A stretch of DNA of 45,777 nt from the NCBI GenBank assembly GCA_003427395.1, contig BFEA01000042.1, positions 2,617,844 through 2,663,620 of the forward strand, read 5' to 3'. The stretch comes from Chara braunii (lineage: Eukaryota; Streptophyta; Charophyceae; Charales; Characeae). Each line of letters begins with the position of its first letter. Positions within the stretch are counted from its first letter, which is position 1. A program made the position numbers and the translations under genes. The notes under the pieces were generated by a model. That model worked only from the letters and a program-made list of their open reading frames with translations, was not told the origin of the DNA and searched no databases. Positions 1-10,264 of this stretch are shown here, piece by piece.

Positions 1-42
<42 letters not shown>

Positions 43-62
43 GAAAAGGAGCAATCTTTATT
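1..62 (-). mobile_element. 3' end of a poly(A)-tailed retroposon or processed transcript
   Basis: The window opens with 39 T. Read on the minus strand this is an A39 tail preceded about 18 nt upstream by AATAAA, the spacing expected of a cleaved, polyadenylated transcript copied back into DNA. The rest of the source transcript is not recognisable. A non-LTR element 3' end and a processed pseudogene are equally possible. Confidence 0.45.
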
Positions 63-112
63 ACACAATTGGGAACCTGGCCCAGCATCCCTCACAAAAT
101 TTGCCGCTTTCA

Positions 113-249
113 GAGTATACTCACACTAGGCCCTCAAAATCGCAAAGTAGCAAAATCAGCGGCTGGATCGAATCCTCACTTTACAAGGACTCCATCTGGC
201 CGCTGATTTTGCTATTTGCCAATTTTCAGGGCCTAGTGTGAGTATTCTC
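113..249. repeat. Imperfect inverted repeat (about 50-bp arms)
   Basis: Arms at 113-163 and 198-249 are near-perfect reverse complements, sharing for example ACTCACACTAGGCCCT and GCAAAATCAGCGG. The loop is 34 nt and contains GGATCGAATCC, which resembles a Pol III B box. It could be a fold-back element, or a hairpin formed by two opposed copies of a SINE body. Confidence 0.6.
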
Positions 250-756
250 TCAGTGGTTGCCTTCCCCAGAACCTGCCCTGATGAGCTTTCAAGTCTCCAT
301 TTTGCAGCATTTCACTCCCTCACAGCCTGTCACATTCCCTGGGACCTGGGCCTTCTGCTTCTTGGCAAGGACCAGCACCTGCTGGCACAATGGTCGCCTT
401 TTGCAACCAATCTTTTCTCCTACATGAGGCTACAAAGTCTGATGTTATCCTGGAGAGCCAGATGCTCTTTCGAGAGGAGAGATCACCAATTTGGGCTGCA
501 ACAGGCACAACGCGCAGCAGAAGAAACCATCAGGAGTAGAACGCAAAAAGCCTGGAAAAGCTTCAAACAGGACTACCACAGCGAAAAGGACCCGGTTCTC
601 AATATAACCATCTGCAAAAACTATTGGCAACTGTGGCAGGATCCTCAGGAAGTCTTTTTGGAATTGGACACCAACCTCGATATCCAATGGAAACCATGGA
701 GGGCCTCTGAACCCACCTGGGAAAGGAGGCCCCTCAACTGCTTCGCCGTCCCCTAG
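238..756 (+). CDS. Hypothetical ORF, 172 codons
   Basis: An open frame of 172 codons begins at the right arm of the upstream inverted repeat. The C-terminal half looks more protein-like than the N-terminal half, with an Arg/Gln-rich helix-prone stretch (RCSFERRDHQFGLQQAQRA) and several Trp residues. No catalytic motif or known family is recognised, and no signal peptide or clear membrane segment is seen. The first ~60 codons overlap the fold-back arm and may be non-coding. It could be a piece of a retroposon protein or chance. A shorter ORF follows downstream on the same strand (947-1144). Confidence 0.25.
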   Translation: MSILSVVAFPRTCPDELSSLHFAAFHSLTACHIPWDLGLLLLGKDQHLLAQWSPFATNLFSYMRLQSLMLSWRARCSFERRDHQFGLQQAQRAAEETIRSRTQKAWKSFKQDYHSEKDPVLNITICKNYWQLWQDPQEVFLELDTNLDIQWKPWRASEPTWERRPLNCFAVP

Positions 757-946
757 CGCCAAACTAACTTTGTGCTATTGACTGACAGTCCACCGGCCCC
801 CTCCCCGCTTCACGACTGACAGCCAGGGCAGGCACCCCCGTCCCCTTTTCCACCTCCCCCCCTGCTCCCCTACCAAATGCCTCCCCTCCCCCCTTCCCCA
901 CCCCACAACCCTCCCCCTCCTCCTCCCGACCGCCTTTAAAGTCAAG

Positions 947-1144
947 GTGCAGATGCTGCAGTGGACAGGAAGAGATGCAAAGCCCCCTGACGTGAAGTCG
1001 GAGGCCGAATGGATCCACGAACAGAACACGGCACACGACCAGGAGATTGGACACCAATTGCTAAGGCGGAAGGAGATCCGGCCGGCACGGGCTATCAGCA
1101 GCAACATACAGAGGATACTGCCTACTAAATCAAACACTGGATAA
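947..1144 (+). CDS. Hypothetical short ORF, 65 codons
   Basis: A hydrophilic 65-codon frame lies about 190 bp after the 172-codon ORF and ends just upstream of an R1 retroposon copy. The spacer between the two is C-rich. It has no recognised motif. Its composition is plausible for a coding relic, but its length is within chance expectation. Confidence 0.15.
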   Translation: MQMLQWTGRDAKPPDVKSEAEWIHEQNTAHDQEIGHQLLRRKEIRPARAISSNIQRILPTKSNTG

Positions 1145-1259
1145 AAGCTCAATAATAGAACCCATGGGATTGGCTGTGGGCAGAGACATGATACTGGGTC
1201 GTACAAATTGAACAATGGTGACTGATTCAATAATGCTGGTTCCTGGATTTCGATGTGAA

Positions 1260-1406
1260 GGGACGCTGGACCCGGTTTCCAGCAGGTGCAGCTCCCCACG
1301 AATGGAACGGAGCCATCTAATATCGAGCGTGTAGAGGGGATGACTTCTCTTACCAGCACCCCCCCACATCCTCGCCGATGTTTCAAAAAAAAAAAAAAAA
1401 AAAAAA
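1260..1406 (+). mobile_element. R1 short poly(A)-tailed retroposon, copy 1
   Basis: A conserved core of about 40 nt begins GGGACGCTGGACCC. It can fold with GCTGGA pairing TCCAGC inside a GGGA/TCCC stem, followed by a GCTCC/GGAGC hairpin. An A-rich tail (about 21 A at 1386-1406) starts roughly 125 nt after the core. The same order (core, hairpin, A tail) recurs at 6029 on the plus strand and at 34.6 kb on the minus strand. This fits a SINE-like mobile RNA without an obvious tRNA head. No coding capacity is seen. Confidence 0.55.
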
Positions 1407-1703
1407 GGAACTAAAAAAAAATCAATTCTTTTTTCTTTTCTGTTTTTCTGAACATGCAGGGTTGCAAACATAATAAGATGAGAAGAAGGATCTGTGCCCT
1501 TGAAACAGTAGTGGCATGAGCTCTGCCTGGCCGGAGAGCCTCACTCAGCTCAGAGCTGCGGCGACTTTTGTAAGGGACGTCGGGCCCGCTTCCCGGCTTC
1601 AATATTAATAAAGATTGAAAGGGAAAAGGGTTGCAAACATAATGATGATTTCAGCAGGTAGCCTGCAGCTTTTGGGGCCTGGTCAGGTTGACCAGGACAA
1701 CCT

Positions 1704-1880
1704 GGAGCCAAGTCCCACTAGCAGCCTTGAGTTTTCCCAATGGCATTGCCGGAATCTGGATGTGTTTGTGGAAATGTGGGGTTGAGGAGGAAATTCAAAG
1801 CGATTTTCTGCACGTCTCCACAAAAACACGTCCAGATTCAGCCGCCGAGGGAACTCAATGCTGCTAGTGGGTGCCGGCTA
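1704..1880. repeat. Long hairpin (fold-back) repeat
   Basis: The left arm from about 1704 (containing CCCACTAGCAGCC and GAATCTGGATGTGTTTGTGG) pairs with the right arm ending near 1875 (containing the reverse complements). The arms are about 75 nt with a short loop. It could be a MITE or a miRNA-precursor-like hairpin. No flanking duplication is evident. Confidence 0.6.
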
Positions 1881-2455
1881 GTACACAAAAGCTTCTGCCA
1901 GCCTTGGCACTCCACACTAAACCCCAGATACTCCAAGTGGTGCTAGCGCTCACTACGTGTATCTACTTCGGCATTCCAGTGCAGGCCCTGGGCATTGGTG
2001 CACAAATGTTGTGCTGGTCCCTTCCCTCTTCGGTCTCTCGCGTTTTTAGGGACAGCTGATGTGCGCTCCCAATTCGATTTTCTGAAGTGACTTGAGTGGG
2101 CATAAATACAGAACGAGTCAGAGACGGCGACACCTGTTACTGTGGGGTGTACACCCCGAGGGAATGCTCCCACTACTGTTTTCCTGCAAACACAACGCAC
2201 CCTCATTATGGTTGTACTGGACCAGAAAGATAACTTGTATACATTCATTATCAGGGTGCGTTATGTTTGGTGGAAGGTATTATGATCACAGAATTCAATT
2301 GTTATTGCCACCATACACATAAGAAAGTCCTCATGCGAGATTGCATTTAATTTATTATCTTTCGGATGCTTACAAAAAACGTCAAAAACATTGAATTCGT
2401 GAAAATCTAACAAAACCACAAAACCTAACATTTTTTATAAAATGAAAAAGTAAAG

Positions 2456-2638
2456 AGAAAACTACGGCGCAGTCAAGGATTGAGTTTGTAATTGCACTTG
2501 AGGCAAAAGGGCCGGTAATGCTGAATGTATGTGACCTACGTTTCGGGTCTGGTGGGGTCGCGTGGGGGTGTGTTGTATTCGCGGGATTGCCTGAAGTGCA
2601 ATTACAAACTGTTTTCGTGACTGCGCCGAAGTTACCCC
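2456..2638. mobile_element. MULE-like MITE inserted in the left arm of element A
   Basis: Terminal inverted repeats of about 40 bp contain GGCGCAGTCA followed by a conserved TTTGTAATTGCACTT block on each side. The flanks are AAAAGTAAAG and AAAAGTAAAA, consistent with a 9-10 bp target duplication as made by Mutator-like elements. The homologous stretch of element A's other arm lacks this sequence, which confirms an insertion. About 183 bp, no coding capacity. Confidence 0.65.
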
Positions 2639-3155
2639 AAAAGTAAAAGTCAAATTGTTATTTTTGACACAGAAAAGAGAGCGTTTTTAACTGTTTCCCG
2701 AGAAAGGGGGCAAAAAAAATGAGCAAAAAGTCTAACGATTCTCAAAATGTGCAAGAAAATGCTCTCCAGCAAAGAGCATGTTATAAGACTATAAGTCGTT
2801 TTAACGTCTTAGTACATTGGCAAAAAGCATAGCTTAAACAAGACAATCTTTAAGGCAAGGCGAACTCGAAAGATGTTAAAAAAAACAGTTTCAGTGAATA
2901 CTCATTTATAAAACTATAAGTCGTTTTCAACAGTTTGCTAAAAATCAGACTTTGTGAAAACTAGTTTATAAAACGGTAAATTTATATAACTCCATTTTTA
3001 AGTTAACTGTAAAACCCATGTCAAAAAATATATGTTATGTAAAAGAAGAATTCAAACAAATTTTACGTGGGAGACATCTTCAAATTCTTAGCCAACCACG
3101 ATTTAAAATAAAAAAATAGAAATTTATTTCAATAAAAAATACTAAAAACACTGAA

Positions 3156-4970
3156 AACACAGGATTCGTGAAAACCTAACAAAACAAATTGTTAGGTTTG
3201 CATGAAATGTATTCAAGATTATGAGAGTACGTTTTTCATGCCTCCCCCAGGAACAAAATTTTACGTGAAGCAAAACAACCGCAAAAAAAATAATAGAAAA
3301 TTACTTTTTGAAAACCACAGAAAGTGGCGAGGAGAAAGCAGGTTTTTCCACATAAAATCACTACCTGGTGAAGCAACTTATGTTCAAGAACTGGAATATC
3401 TCATTTTTTTGTTCTAAAAAAATCATCTTTATAGTTCTATGAGATGTATAGCACGATGAACATATTCGAAGGTTTTTCGAACGCGCAAACATGTTCTTAA
3501 ACATGTTCTTAAACATATTCTCCCATACCTGAGCGAATATATTTTTTTTTACTATTTTTTTTTTCCCTTTTTTTAAAATTTTAAACTCGTGTTTGACTAA
3601 GAATTTGCAGATATTTCCCAGGTAAAAGTTATTTGTATTCTTATTTTAAATAACATAGATTTTTTGCTAAGGGTTATATTGTTAACGTCAAAATTGATTT
3701 ATAGTTCTATAAATTAGTTTTCGCAGATCTTGGTTTTTACCTAACTCTTGAAAATGACTTATAGTCTAGGGTGTTGGATCGGACGTCCGCGACCCCCCTA
3801 ACTATCCGGGATGTCCGACCGGACGTCTGATCAGGCGTCGGACAAAACAGGGTATGTCCGACCTAGCGCAAAAAAAATAATACTAATAATAATACTAATA
3901 ATAATAAAATCATGTGACTTCCACCTTGCATTAGGTGTATGCCACCAAATTTTTGAATCATTTGGGCCAGTAGAATAAATAATAAAAATGTTCAAAGATT
4001 CTAATCCCCACCTATAACCCTCCTATCCCCACCAAAACCCATCGTAACCCCCCCCCCCCCACACCGCAAATACCGCCCTATCACCGAATGCTCAAAAAAA
4101 TATGAAAATGTTTGTGGGGGGTCTCTAGGGCATGCGTAACACTGTGATTTTTCTTTAGTGCCAAAAAAACGTCGTTCGAAAATCCGGACGACGACGGTAC
4201 CTGACGCCTGGTCTCCGGACCATTGGTAACCTAGTTTATAGCTCTATGAATGAGTATTCACAAAAATCCGTTTTTTTTTACATCTTTCAAGTTTTCCTTG
4301 TAGACCTGAAAAATTGTCCTATTTGAGCTTTGTTTTTTGCAAATCTAATGAGAATGACTTATAACCTTATAAGAGGATGTTGCAAAAAAAAGTTTTCTCA
4401 CACATTTTGAGGAACAGTTGATTTTTCATCTCGTTTTTTGCCTCTTTTATCAAAAAACAGTTAAGAACGCTTTATTTTTGTGTAGTTTCACTTTTACTTT
4501 TTCATTCTATAAAAAATGTGCGGTTTTGTCGTTTTGTTAGGTTTTTACGAATCCAGTGTTTAAAACATAATATATTCATTCATGTATGAGAGAACATATC
4601 CAAGCAAATTTATTCGTGAACAATATAACATGTGTGCGTGTTTGGGAAACCCCCGAATAAGTTCGTCGTGCTACATACCTTATAGAACTATAAATATGAT
4701 TTTTTTCGCTAAAAAAAAAAAATTGGATATTTCGGTTCCTGAACAAACGGTGCTTTGCAAGGCCGTTATTTTTTGAAAAAAAACTTGCTTCTCTGCTCAC
4801 CACTTCCAGTGGTTCAAAAAAACCTCCTTTTTATTCCTTTTTTGCAGGTAATTTACTTCACATAAAATTTTGTTGATGTAGGAAGCCAGAAAAATGTAGT
4901 AATATAATCTTTAAAAACATTTGTGCAAACCTAACAATGTTTTTTGTTAGGTTTTCACGAATCCTATGTT
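3156..4970. mobile_element. Fold-back DNA element B, interlocked with A
   Basis: The left arm (3156 to about 3545) matches the reverse complement of about 4565-4970. Its termini are AACACAGGATTCGTGAAAA and, reversed, AACATAGGATTCGTGAAAA, almost the same as element A. The flanking tetranucleotides are TGAA and TAAA. The two arm pairs alternate (A, B, A reversed, B reversed) instead of nesting, so a simple insertion of one inside the other does not explain the order. Confidence 0.7.
3766..4234. mobile_element. hAT-like non-autonomous element in the right arm of A
   Basis: This 469-bp block interrupts the right arm of element A. Its ends are CTAGGGTGTTGGATCGGAC and, in reverse complement, CTAGGTTACCAATGGTCCGG. 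The flanks CTTATAGT and TTTATAGC match at 6 of 8 positions, suggesting an 8-bp target duplication. The interior is AT-rich with (AAT)n, a C run and no ORF. Confidence 0.55.
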
Positions 4971-5019
4971 TAAACTTTTGTCGTCTCACTCTATCAAGTC
5001 ATGAGCCTAGTACTGTCTT

Positions 5020-5110
5020 CACCCGAATAGAACACTTGGTTATTACAGCTGTATTTGGTGCAACTTTCAGTCTATGTATGTCGATAATTACAGGGTGTTC
5101 TATTCGGGTG
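5020..5110. repeat. Perfect 16-bp inverted repeat
   Basis: CACCCGAATAGAACAC at 5020-5035 is exactly repeated in reverse complement at 5095-5110, with a 59-nt loop. It lies immediately outside element B. It may be the end of another small inverted-repeat element. Confidence 0.5.
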
Positions 5111-5571
5111 ATCGAGGGTGAATGCAGCGCACTGCCGTACCCTGACTCAAAATGCGTACAAGATATCTTTCGAATGGAATACGGTCATGACGAGAAGGAA
5201 TATGTCAGGGTCACACAAATCACTCCATATCTGCGAGTAAGTCCTCAGTTTGCGACAGTCGCCATCTATGGGCGCCTCTTAGGTGTGGCTCAGTTTGAGG
5301 GCATACTCACACTGCGACAAATAATCCCAATCTCACAAAAAAGGGTAGAGTGTCGGTCACACACTGTTCCCAAACCCTAAAATATATTATTCGCGTAAGG
5401 GGCTAGAATAAGAAATGTGGAATGAAATGGGGAAGAAAGGGGACAAGCGAGGATGAAGGCCAACAAGGGGACAACCAGATACTACCGACTCATCTTCCAT
5501 GACTGGACCAAGCTAGATGGCTCAATTCCAATGCGACCATATGACGAATTCTTGGACTACTCCCCCTTCCC

Positions 5572-5607
<36 letters not shown>
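5572..5607. repeat. Poly(C) tract
   Basis: About 36 nt, almost entirely C, within otherwise unassigned sequence (5111-6028). That stretch also has a TATATAAG sequence near 5813, a candidate TATA box, but no downstream gene supports it. Confidence 0.8.
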
Positions 5608-6028
5608 TACTAACAACCTAGTTGGAATAGAATGTACGGGGGAGAGAGATGGAAAGGAAGGGACAAGGAATAGAGGACAGGCGCCTACCCTTGGGGGTTA
5701 ATCTGGGACAGGAAGACTGACGTACACGTGGGAAAGGTCAAAGCAGATACAAATCGGGAGGAAGGGTTTAGGGTTTAAGTGGCAGAAGAATGCTTAGACT
5801 GTGCTCAGACTGTATATAAGACAGAATGGAAGGAAGACAGCAGATGGTAGCTAGACTGCTACTGAACACAGATAAAATCTGGTGGCCCCAAAAATGGCTG
5901 AAAAGGCAGGTCTAGCCTACCAACACATACATCAACACCCGCACATTAATCCCCCAGAAACCAGGGGAAATCAATGCTGCAGGTAACGGCATAATGATCT
6001 AGATAATGGTCTTCCTCTGATTGTAAAA

Positions 6029-6165
6029 GGGACGCTGGACCCGTTTTCCAGCAGGTGCAGCTCCCCACCAATTGGACGGAGTAGCCGGTGGCTACTACTA
6101 GTGGATGTTGCTCATATCACTCCTAGTAAACAGCTGGGGCTTAAAAAAAAATATAATAATAATAA
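6029..6165 (+). mobile_element. R1 short poly(A)-tailed retroposon, copy 2
   Basis: The conserved core starting GGGACGCTGGACCC matches copy 1 with about two mismatches over 40 nt. It is followed by the GCTCC/GGAGT hairpin and then an ACTAGTGGA/TCACTCCTAGT stem. An A-rich tail begins about 113 nt after the core start (6142 onward, then AT-rich). The shared core and diverged 3' stem are what is expected of a transcribed, structured retroposon. Confidence 0.55.
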
Positions 6166-6171
6166 AAGAAA

Positions 6172-6316
6172 ACTAGGGTGCGGTCAGGGTTACAGTTTAA
6201 AAATATATTTCAAACTGCCGTTTTGGAGTCCACTCCCCTCTGAAGTTTACACTGCAGGCCAAACTCCGCCATCACGTGGCTGTCGCAGGGCAGAGTTTGT
6301 AACTGCAGTCTAGTCA
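6172..6316. mobile_element. Possible second MULE-like MITE
   Basis: The left end (ACTAGGGTGCGGTCAGGGTT) resembles the terminus of the MITE at 2456-2638, and the right end reads ACTAGACTGCAGTTACAAAC in reverse complement. The arms match only partly and no duplication is clear, so this is tentative. An A23 run follows at 6343-6365. Confidence 0.3.
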
Positions 6317-6718
6317 TCCACATCAGAGGGCCAGACCGTTGTAAAAAAAAAAAAAAAAAAAAAAACAAGAAGAAAAAGAGAAAAGTTCATGTCGCTGTAT
6401 CTTTCTATGTTCTACCGAAAGATTCAGGGGTTGATCCCACTTCTACCAATTTTCGTAAGAACCTTAAAGTGCCACTTTTAGCGGACCCGGTCCGAGCGGT
6501 TCGTAAAAGCAAAATGGGATCCGAATTCTCCTACGTTCTCGGGGCTTTTTCGAGTAAACCGGCAGGTAGTTGTGGGCGGGTGTGTAGGGTCGGATTTCAG
6601 GGTGTCTGTTCGGACAACGCGTGGTGCCTGCTTACCTTTGGGGGCCCCGGGGCGGCACCGTGCCGACCGTCACACACTGGACACCGAAGGCGGACATTCC
6701 AGGACTACCGTTAGGACC

Positions 6719-6750
<32 letters not shown>

Positions 6751-7420
6751 TGCCTTCTTTTTCACTACGAAAGACGGCGTTGGCCTCTTTTTAAAATCGG
6801 TAGAACTACCGACCTTACAATTACGTGCGTGCGTCCACGTAAGAAACCGTTTCCACTTCCACGACTTTCCTAGACGGGATCGTGCTTTCCTGGAAAGAAG
6901 TGGGATCCCAAATTTTGCCTAAAAGTGCCCTTCCTATAAGAATTGCGATCTGACCCTCACTCTCGGTTTCCACCACTGATCTCGAAATGTGAAAAACGAG
7001 AGTGAATCTTCGCCAGAACATGGAAACATACAACTCCATGATTTTTTTATTTTTTTTTAAGGTTTGCATTTATTACCATTGAACACTCGGAGGCCGGGAA
7101 TCCTCCACAAACAACACGGAAGACTCTGGGGCTGTGGAACGGGAATACAGGGGCCAAGTGGGATAAAGGGGCTGACAATAACGCAGAGACCCTAGGGGAG
7201 ACACGTGCTGACAACAACCCAGTTTCTTTTTTTTTTCCTCTTTTTTTTCCCTTGAAGTTATCAGATTTCCCGACCTATGCGTGTCATCCTTGGGGCCTCG
7301 TGGCGGTGCATCTTTCCATGTTGTAGCAGAAGGCTCACTCTCGTTTTGCCTGGCTCCATTGCTCTCGAAATGTGCAAAACGAGAGTTAATCTTCCTGTAG
7401 AACAAGGAAAGATAGAGCGC
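6719..7420. repeat. Poly(A) run and related hairpin repeats
   Basis: An A29 run (6719-6747) is followed by two related hairpins, at about 6955-7020 and 7303-7417. Both contain TCTCGAAATGTG followed by AAAACGAGAGT. The second has arms of about 40 nt. No gene is seen. The sequence is probably fold-back repeat material. Confidence 0.5.
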
Positions 7421-7609
7421 CGTGATTTGTGTCTTTTGTGCATGTCAAGAATATTGGAGGAAGGCCCTCTGTTTTTTATTTTTGTTTTGTTTTGTTTTTT
7501 GCTTTTATTTTTTTTGTTTAATAAATCTAGGCCTTGTCGCATGGCTGGCCACGACCGCGATGCCTTGGCCACATCCGAGGTAAAAAAAAAAAAAAAAAAA
7601 AGCATCTCG

Positions 7610-7972
7610 TCGCGTGGCTGGGGTTGTTACCTGGAGATTGGGGATATACAACCTTATTTGGGTTGTTTTCAAAGAGTGCAAAATGAGTTGGACCTGGCAC
7701 TAGGGTTGGAACTGACGATCAAAGAAGGCCAGGACTTTATGTCTTGGTCCAATCGAAGCCAGAAGCCTGCCGCAATTGCCGGTTCACTGCACAGGATTGA
7801 CGCGAATTCGTCCCTACGGTATAAAATACCAGGTCAAGTGATGCTTCGCAAAATATTTTATCAAAGGAAGGCCTACCCTATGGAATTGTTCCTAAGGGTG
7901 CTGGAAAATTTTGCAGTCAAAAGAGGCCCGGTCTTGAAACAGACCGCGGACCTTTTGAAAAACTTCCCGTGA
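7610..7972 (+). CDS. Hypothetical coding relic, about 120 codons
   Basis: The last 120 codons of a longer open frame look protein-like, with balanced composition (for example GCYLEIGDIQPYLGCFQR and AVKRGPVLKQTADLLKNFP). The upstream part of the frame crosses a hairpin repeat, T-rich sequence and an A19 run, so it is unlikely to be coding. No family is recognised. It could be a host exon or a transposon remnant. No splice sites were assigned. Confidence 0.25.
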   Translation, partial: SRGWGCYLEIGDIQPYLGCFQRVQNELDLALGLELTIKEGQDFMSWSNRSQKPAAIAGSLHRIDANSSLRYKIPGQVMLRKIFYQRKAYPMELFLRVLENFAVKRGPVLKQTADLLKNFP

Positions 7973-8930
7973 CTTCGACGTTTGACGAAGAAGGGTAGTA
8001 GTATTAGTAGTATATATTTAGTATCGGCCATATCCTCTCACAACAGCTAGACTTCAGTGGTCGTCGCTATTCTAGCACGACCATCGCTCAATTTTGTCGG
8101 GATCGATGGTATGGTCGGCGGATCATAGGGTTTGATGGTGTGAAGGTGGGAGAAGACGGGATGCGACGTCCGTAATGCTACTTTATTCAATTTGACATCC
8201 CGCTTCGCGGGGCATTGCTGTTAAACTGTCTTTGTGAGACTGTGTACATGAGTTGTGGTTTGTGTGCACTGTTGTTTTTGCCCCTACGCAAGCGCTTGAT
8301 CATAACCGTTGAAGGATCGCTGCTCTGATTGGTGGTCAAGATTTCGTCGATGTGTGAGAAGAAGACCGAGTACGATTGTCCTCGGGGATTGACTCACAAA
8401 TCTGAAGACTCTCCTATTCATTGCTACCTTCTCCGACAACATGGCCTCTCAACTTCTCAGATAAAAGGGAGGGGAAACCAAACCCTTTTTCTTTTCTTTG
8501 GCCAGGGAACTTCAGATGAGTAGTTGTATACCTGCAAAACAACAAGTCCCTCAGACAATAACTATGCCTAGTAAGCAGACCCTCTGACAACCAGTAGTCA
8601 AGCATTACCAATAAAATAAAACTCATAAATTAAATAATAAATAACAAATAATAAAATACATAACAACTCTTCACTCCCAAGATTTATTGATTGCCTTGTT
8701 TTTGGCCCACCACTGGCCAGGAATACCGGACGTCCCGTCAGTCTGATATACCTCATTCGGCCCGCCTCAGGCCAGGACTAGCCAGACCATTTGTCTTGAC
8801 ATCCCCTTTGACCTGCCTCCAGGTCAGGACCAACATACCCACTACTCGAGTATGACAGCCCTTTGGCACTCTTGCCAGGACGCCCAGACTATAGCGGGTC
8901 TGGCCACCCTATGACAGTAGACGTCCCGTC
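7973..8930. other. No supported gene
   Basis: The stretch contains a CCCGCTTCGCGGG hairpin near 8204 and AT-rich sequence at 8610-8660. I see no protein motif on either strand. Confidence 0.4.
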
Positions 8931-8934
8931 AGTC

Positions 8935-9640
8935 AAACTGTCCCGAACCCGGATTTGAACACTGCGGTCAAAGACCGACTCACCTACCAGTTTTTGGCCA
9001 AGGGCGCTGGCTGCCCCGCCCAGATTTTTGAACGTGGGACCCGGTCTAACCACAGTTCCAGGCTCTGGCGAACCTCACTGGATTGCATCCTCTGACTGCG
9101 GTAGGGTTCCAGCCGACGCCTTTCAACCTCATAGGCCAGACTCTCGGAGTCTTAGCCTCAGCTGACTACGGAATTCGACACTCGCGTCGGGGACCTGCTG
9201 ACCCCACCAGATTGCAACCTATTGCGGTAAGGCTCTGGCTGGCCCCGACAATCAACGCATCCTTAGGTTAGAGAAGAAAACCCCCAAGTACAAAACAAAC
9301 AGGCAAGCATATCACGACCCACACAAAAGCAGACTGACCTCGCCCCATAACAGGACAAACATTTCTCAAGAGAGACGTCCCATCAGTCTCAAGAGCACTG
9401 AACAGCAACATGATAACCAGCACCAAGCCCTTACAGGAGACCTCCCTTTAGTCTCAAGAAGGAGGCTTAGTGCTGGTCCCATAAAGGTCCCTTCCCTTAA
9501 CTGGGAATTTTTTTTTTTTTTTTCCAGGAGACGTCCCGTCAGTCCCAAGGAAGTACTGAAATGTTGATCTCGTAAAGGTCCCTTCCCTCATCCGAGCGAA
9601 GAACGGCCCTTAGCCAAAGGCACGAAGTTCCTTTACTAAC
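8935..9640. repeat. Repeat-rich spacer downstream of gypsy copy 1
   Basis: The motif GACGTCCCGTCAGTC or a close variant recurs near 8731, 8921, 9374, 9440 and 9530. A T15 run lies at 9510. Around 8940-9010 the minus strand has a GTTCAAATCC box and a CGGTC/GACCG hairpin, which looks like a decayed tRNA or SINE head. This may be the 3' untranslated or LTR region of gypsy copy 1, but no matching second LTR was found. Confidence 0.35.
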
Positions 9641-9949
9641 CACTCTCGGTCAAGTAAAGCTGAACTTCTTTATGCCTGCCCTCATCTGAATCTCTTGGAT
9701 GAACATTTTACTCAGAGACTCGAAGTCCTTCTGCTGATAACTCTTAGTCAGACAGAACTGAACTTCCTCATGCCCACCATGCTCTTCTCTTAATCTAAGG
9801 ATAGTACTGATCATATCTTTTGATGTGCCACAGCCATGAGCTTCTGAAATCTTTGACACTGTGTCAATACTTACGAAACTGATTTTACAGTTATTTCCCC
9901 ACTCTCAGGGACTTCCACTCATGGAACGACTGTAGCACTGCATCAAAGA

Positions 9950-10125
9950 CTTGACTTAGTCGTTTGCTGAAATACCGAATGAAAGAACTTGCTGAAAACT
10001 GAGATACTGAAACTGAGATGTCGGAACTGAAAGCTGAAATTAAATCACCGAGATTGAAACGATGAAACTGAAGTTCTGAAACTGAAATTCTGAAACTGAA
10101 ATACTGAACCCGAAATGCTGAATTG
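9950..10125. repeat. Degenerate CTGAAACTGAAAT minisatellite
   Basis: Short units around CTGAAACTGAAAT repeat with drift across about 175 bp. The sequence is non-coding and lies beyond the last polyprotein module of gypsy copy 1. Confidence 0.6.
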
Positions 10126-10264
10126 GCTATGCAGGAATGATCACATCCTCTTGAAAGTTTAGTCTTTCTGTCTTATTGTCTCACTGTACCTTTTTCTCTT
10201 AGTTCCCTGGAATTGTTCTCTTACTTAGATAATTGACCCCTCTTCCTTCTCCTTGAGTTTATTG

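Larger units (their letters stand above)
1145..2386. other. Intergenic stretch without a supported gene
   Basis: Apart from the R1 copy and the hairpin listed separately, I see only short shadow ORFs. An AATAAA lies near 1610 on the plus strand, but no upstream gene can be tied to it. Confidence 0.5.
2387..4560. mobile_element. Fold-back DNA element A with arms of several hundred bp
   Basis: The left arm (2387 to about 3115, less one insertion) reappears in reverse complement at about 3575-3765 and 4235-4560. The termini read AACATTGAATTCGTGAAAA on the left and, in reverse complement, AACACTGGATTCGTAAAAA on the right. The flanking tetranucleotides are CAAA and TAAA, compatible with a decayed 4-bp target duplication. 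No transposase is visible, so the element is non-autonomous. Its left arm is interrupted by a MULE-like MITE and its right arm by a hAT-like element. It is interlocked with element B. Confidence 0.75.

Noticed and set aside
4937-5380. 147-codon plus-strand open frame
   Set aside because: Its start lies in the terminus of element B and it runs through a 16-bp inverted repeat. No family motif is seen, so I treat it as chance.
5812-5820. TATATAAG as a functional promoter
   Set aside because: No downstream ORF or transcript structure supports it; it is mentioned only as a candidate.
7277-7600. N-terminal half of a 231-codon open frame
   Set aside because: It is translated from a hairpin repeat, T-rich sequence and a poly(A) run. 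Only the part from 7610 is kept, as a low-confidence relic.
8935-9010. Possible tRNA gene on the minus strand
   Set aside because: The GTTCAAATCC box and a CGGTC/GACCG hairpin are present, but acceptor and T stems do not pair. At best it is a decayed tRNA-like SINE head.
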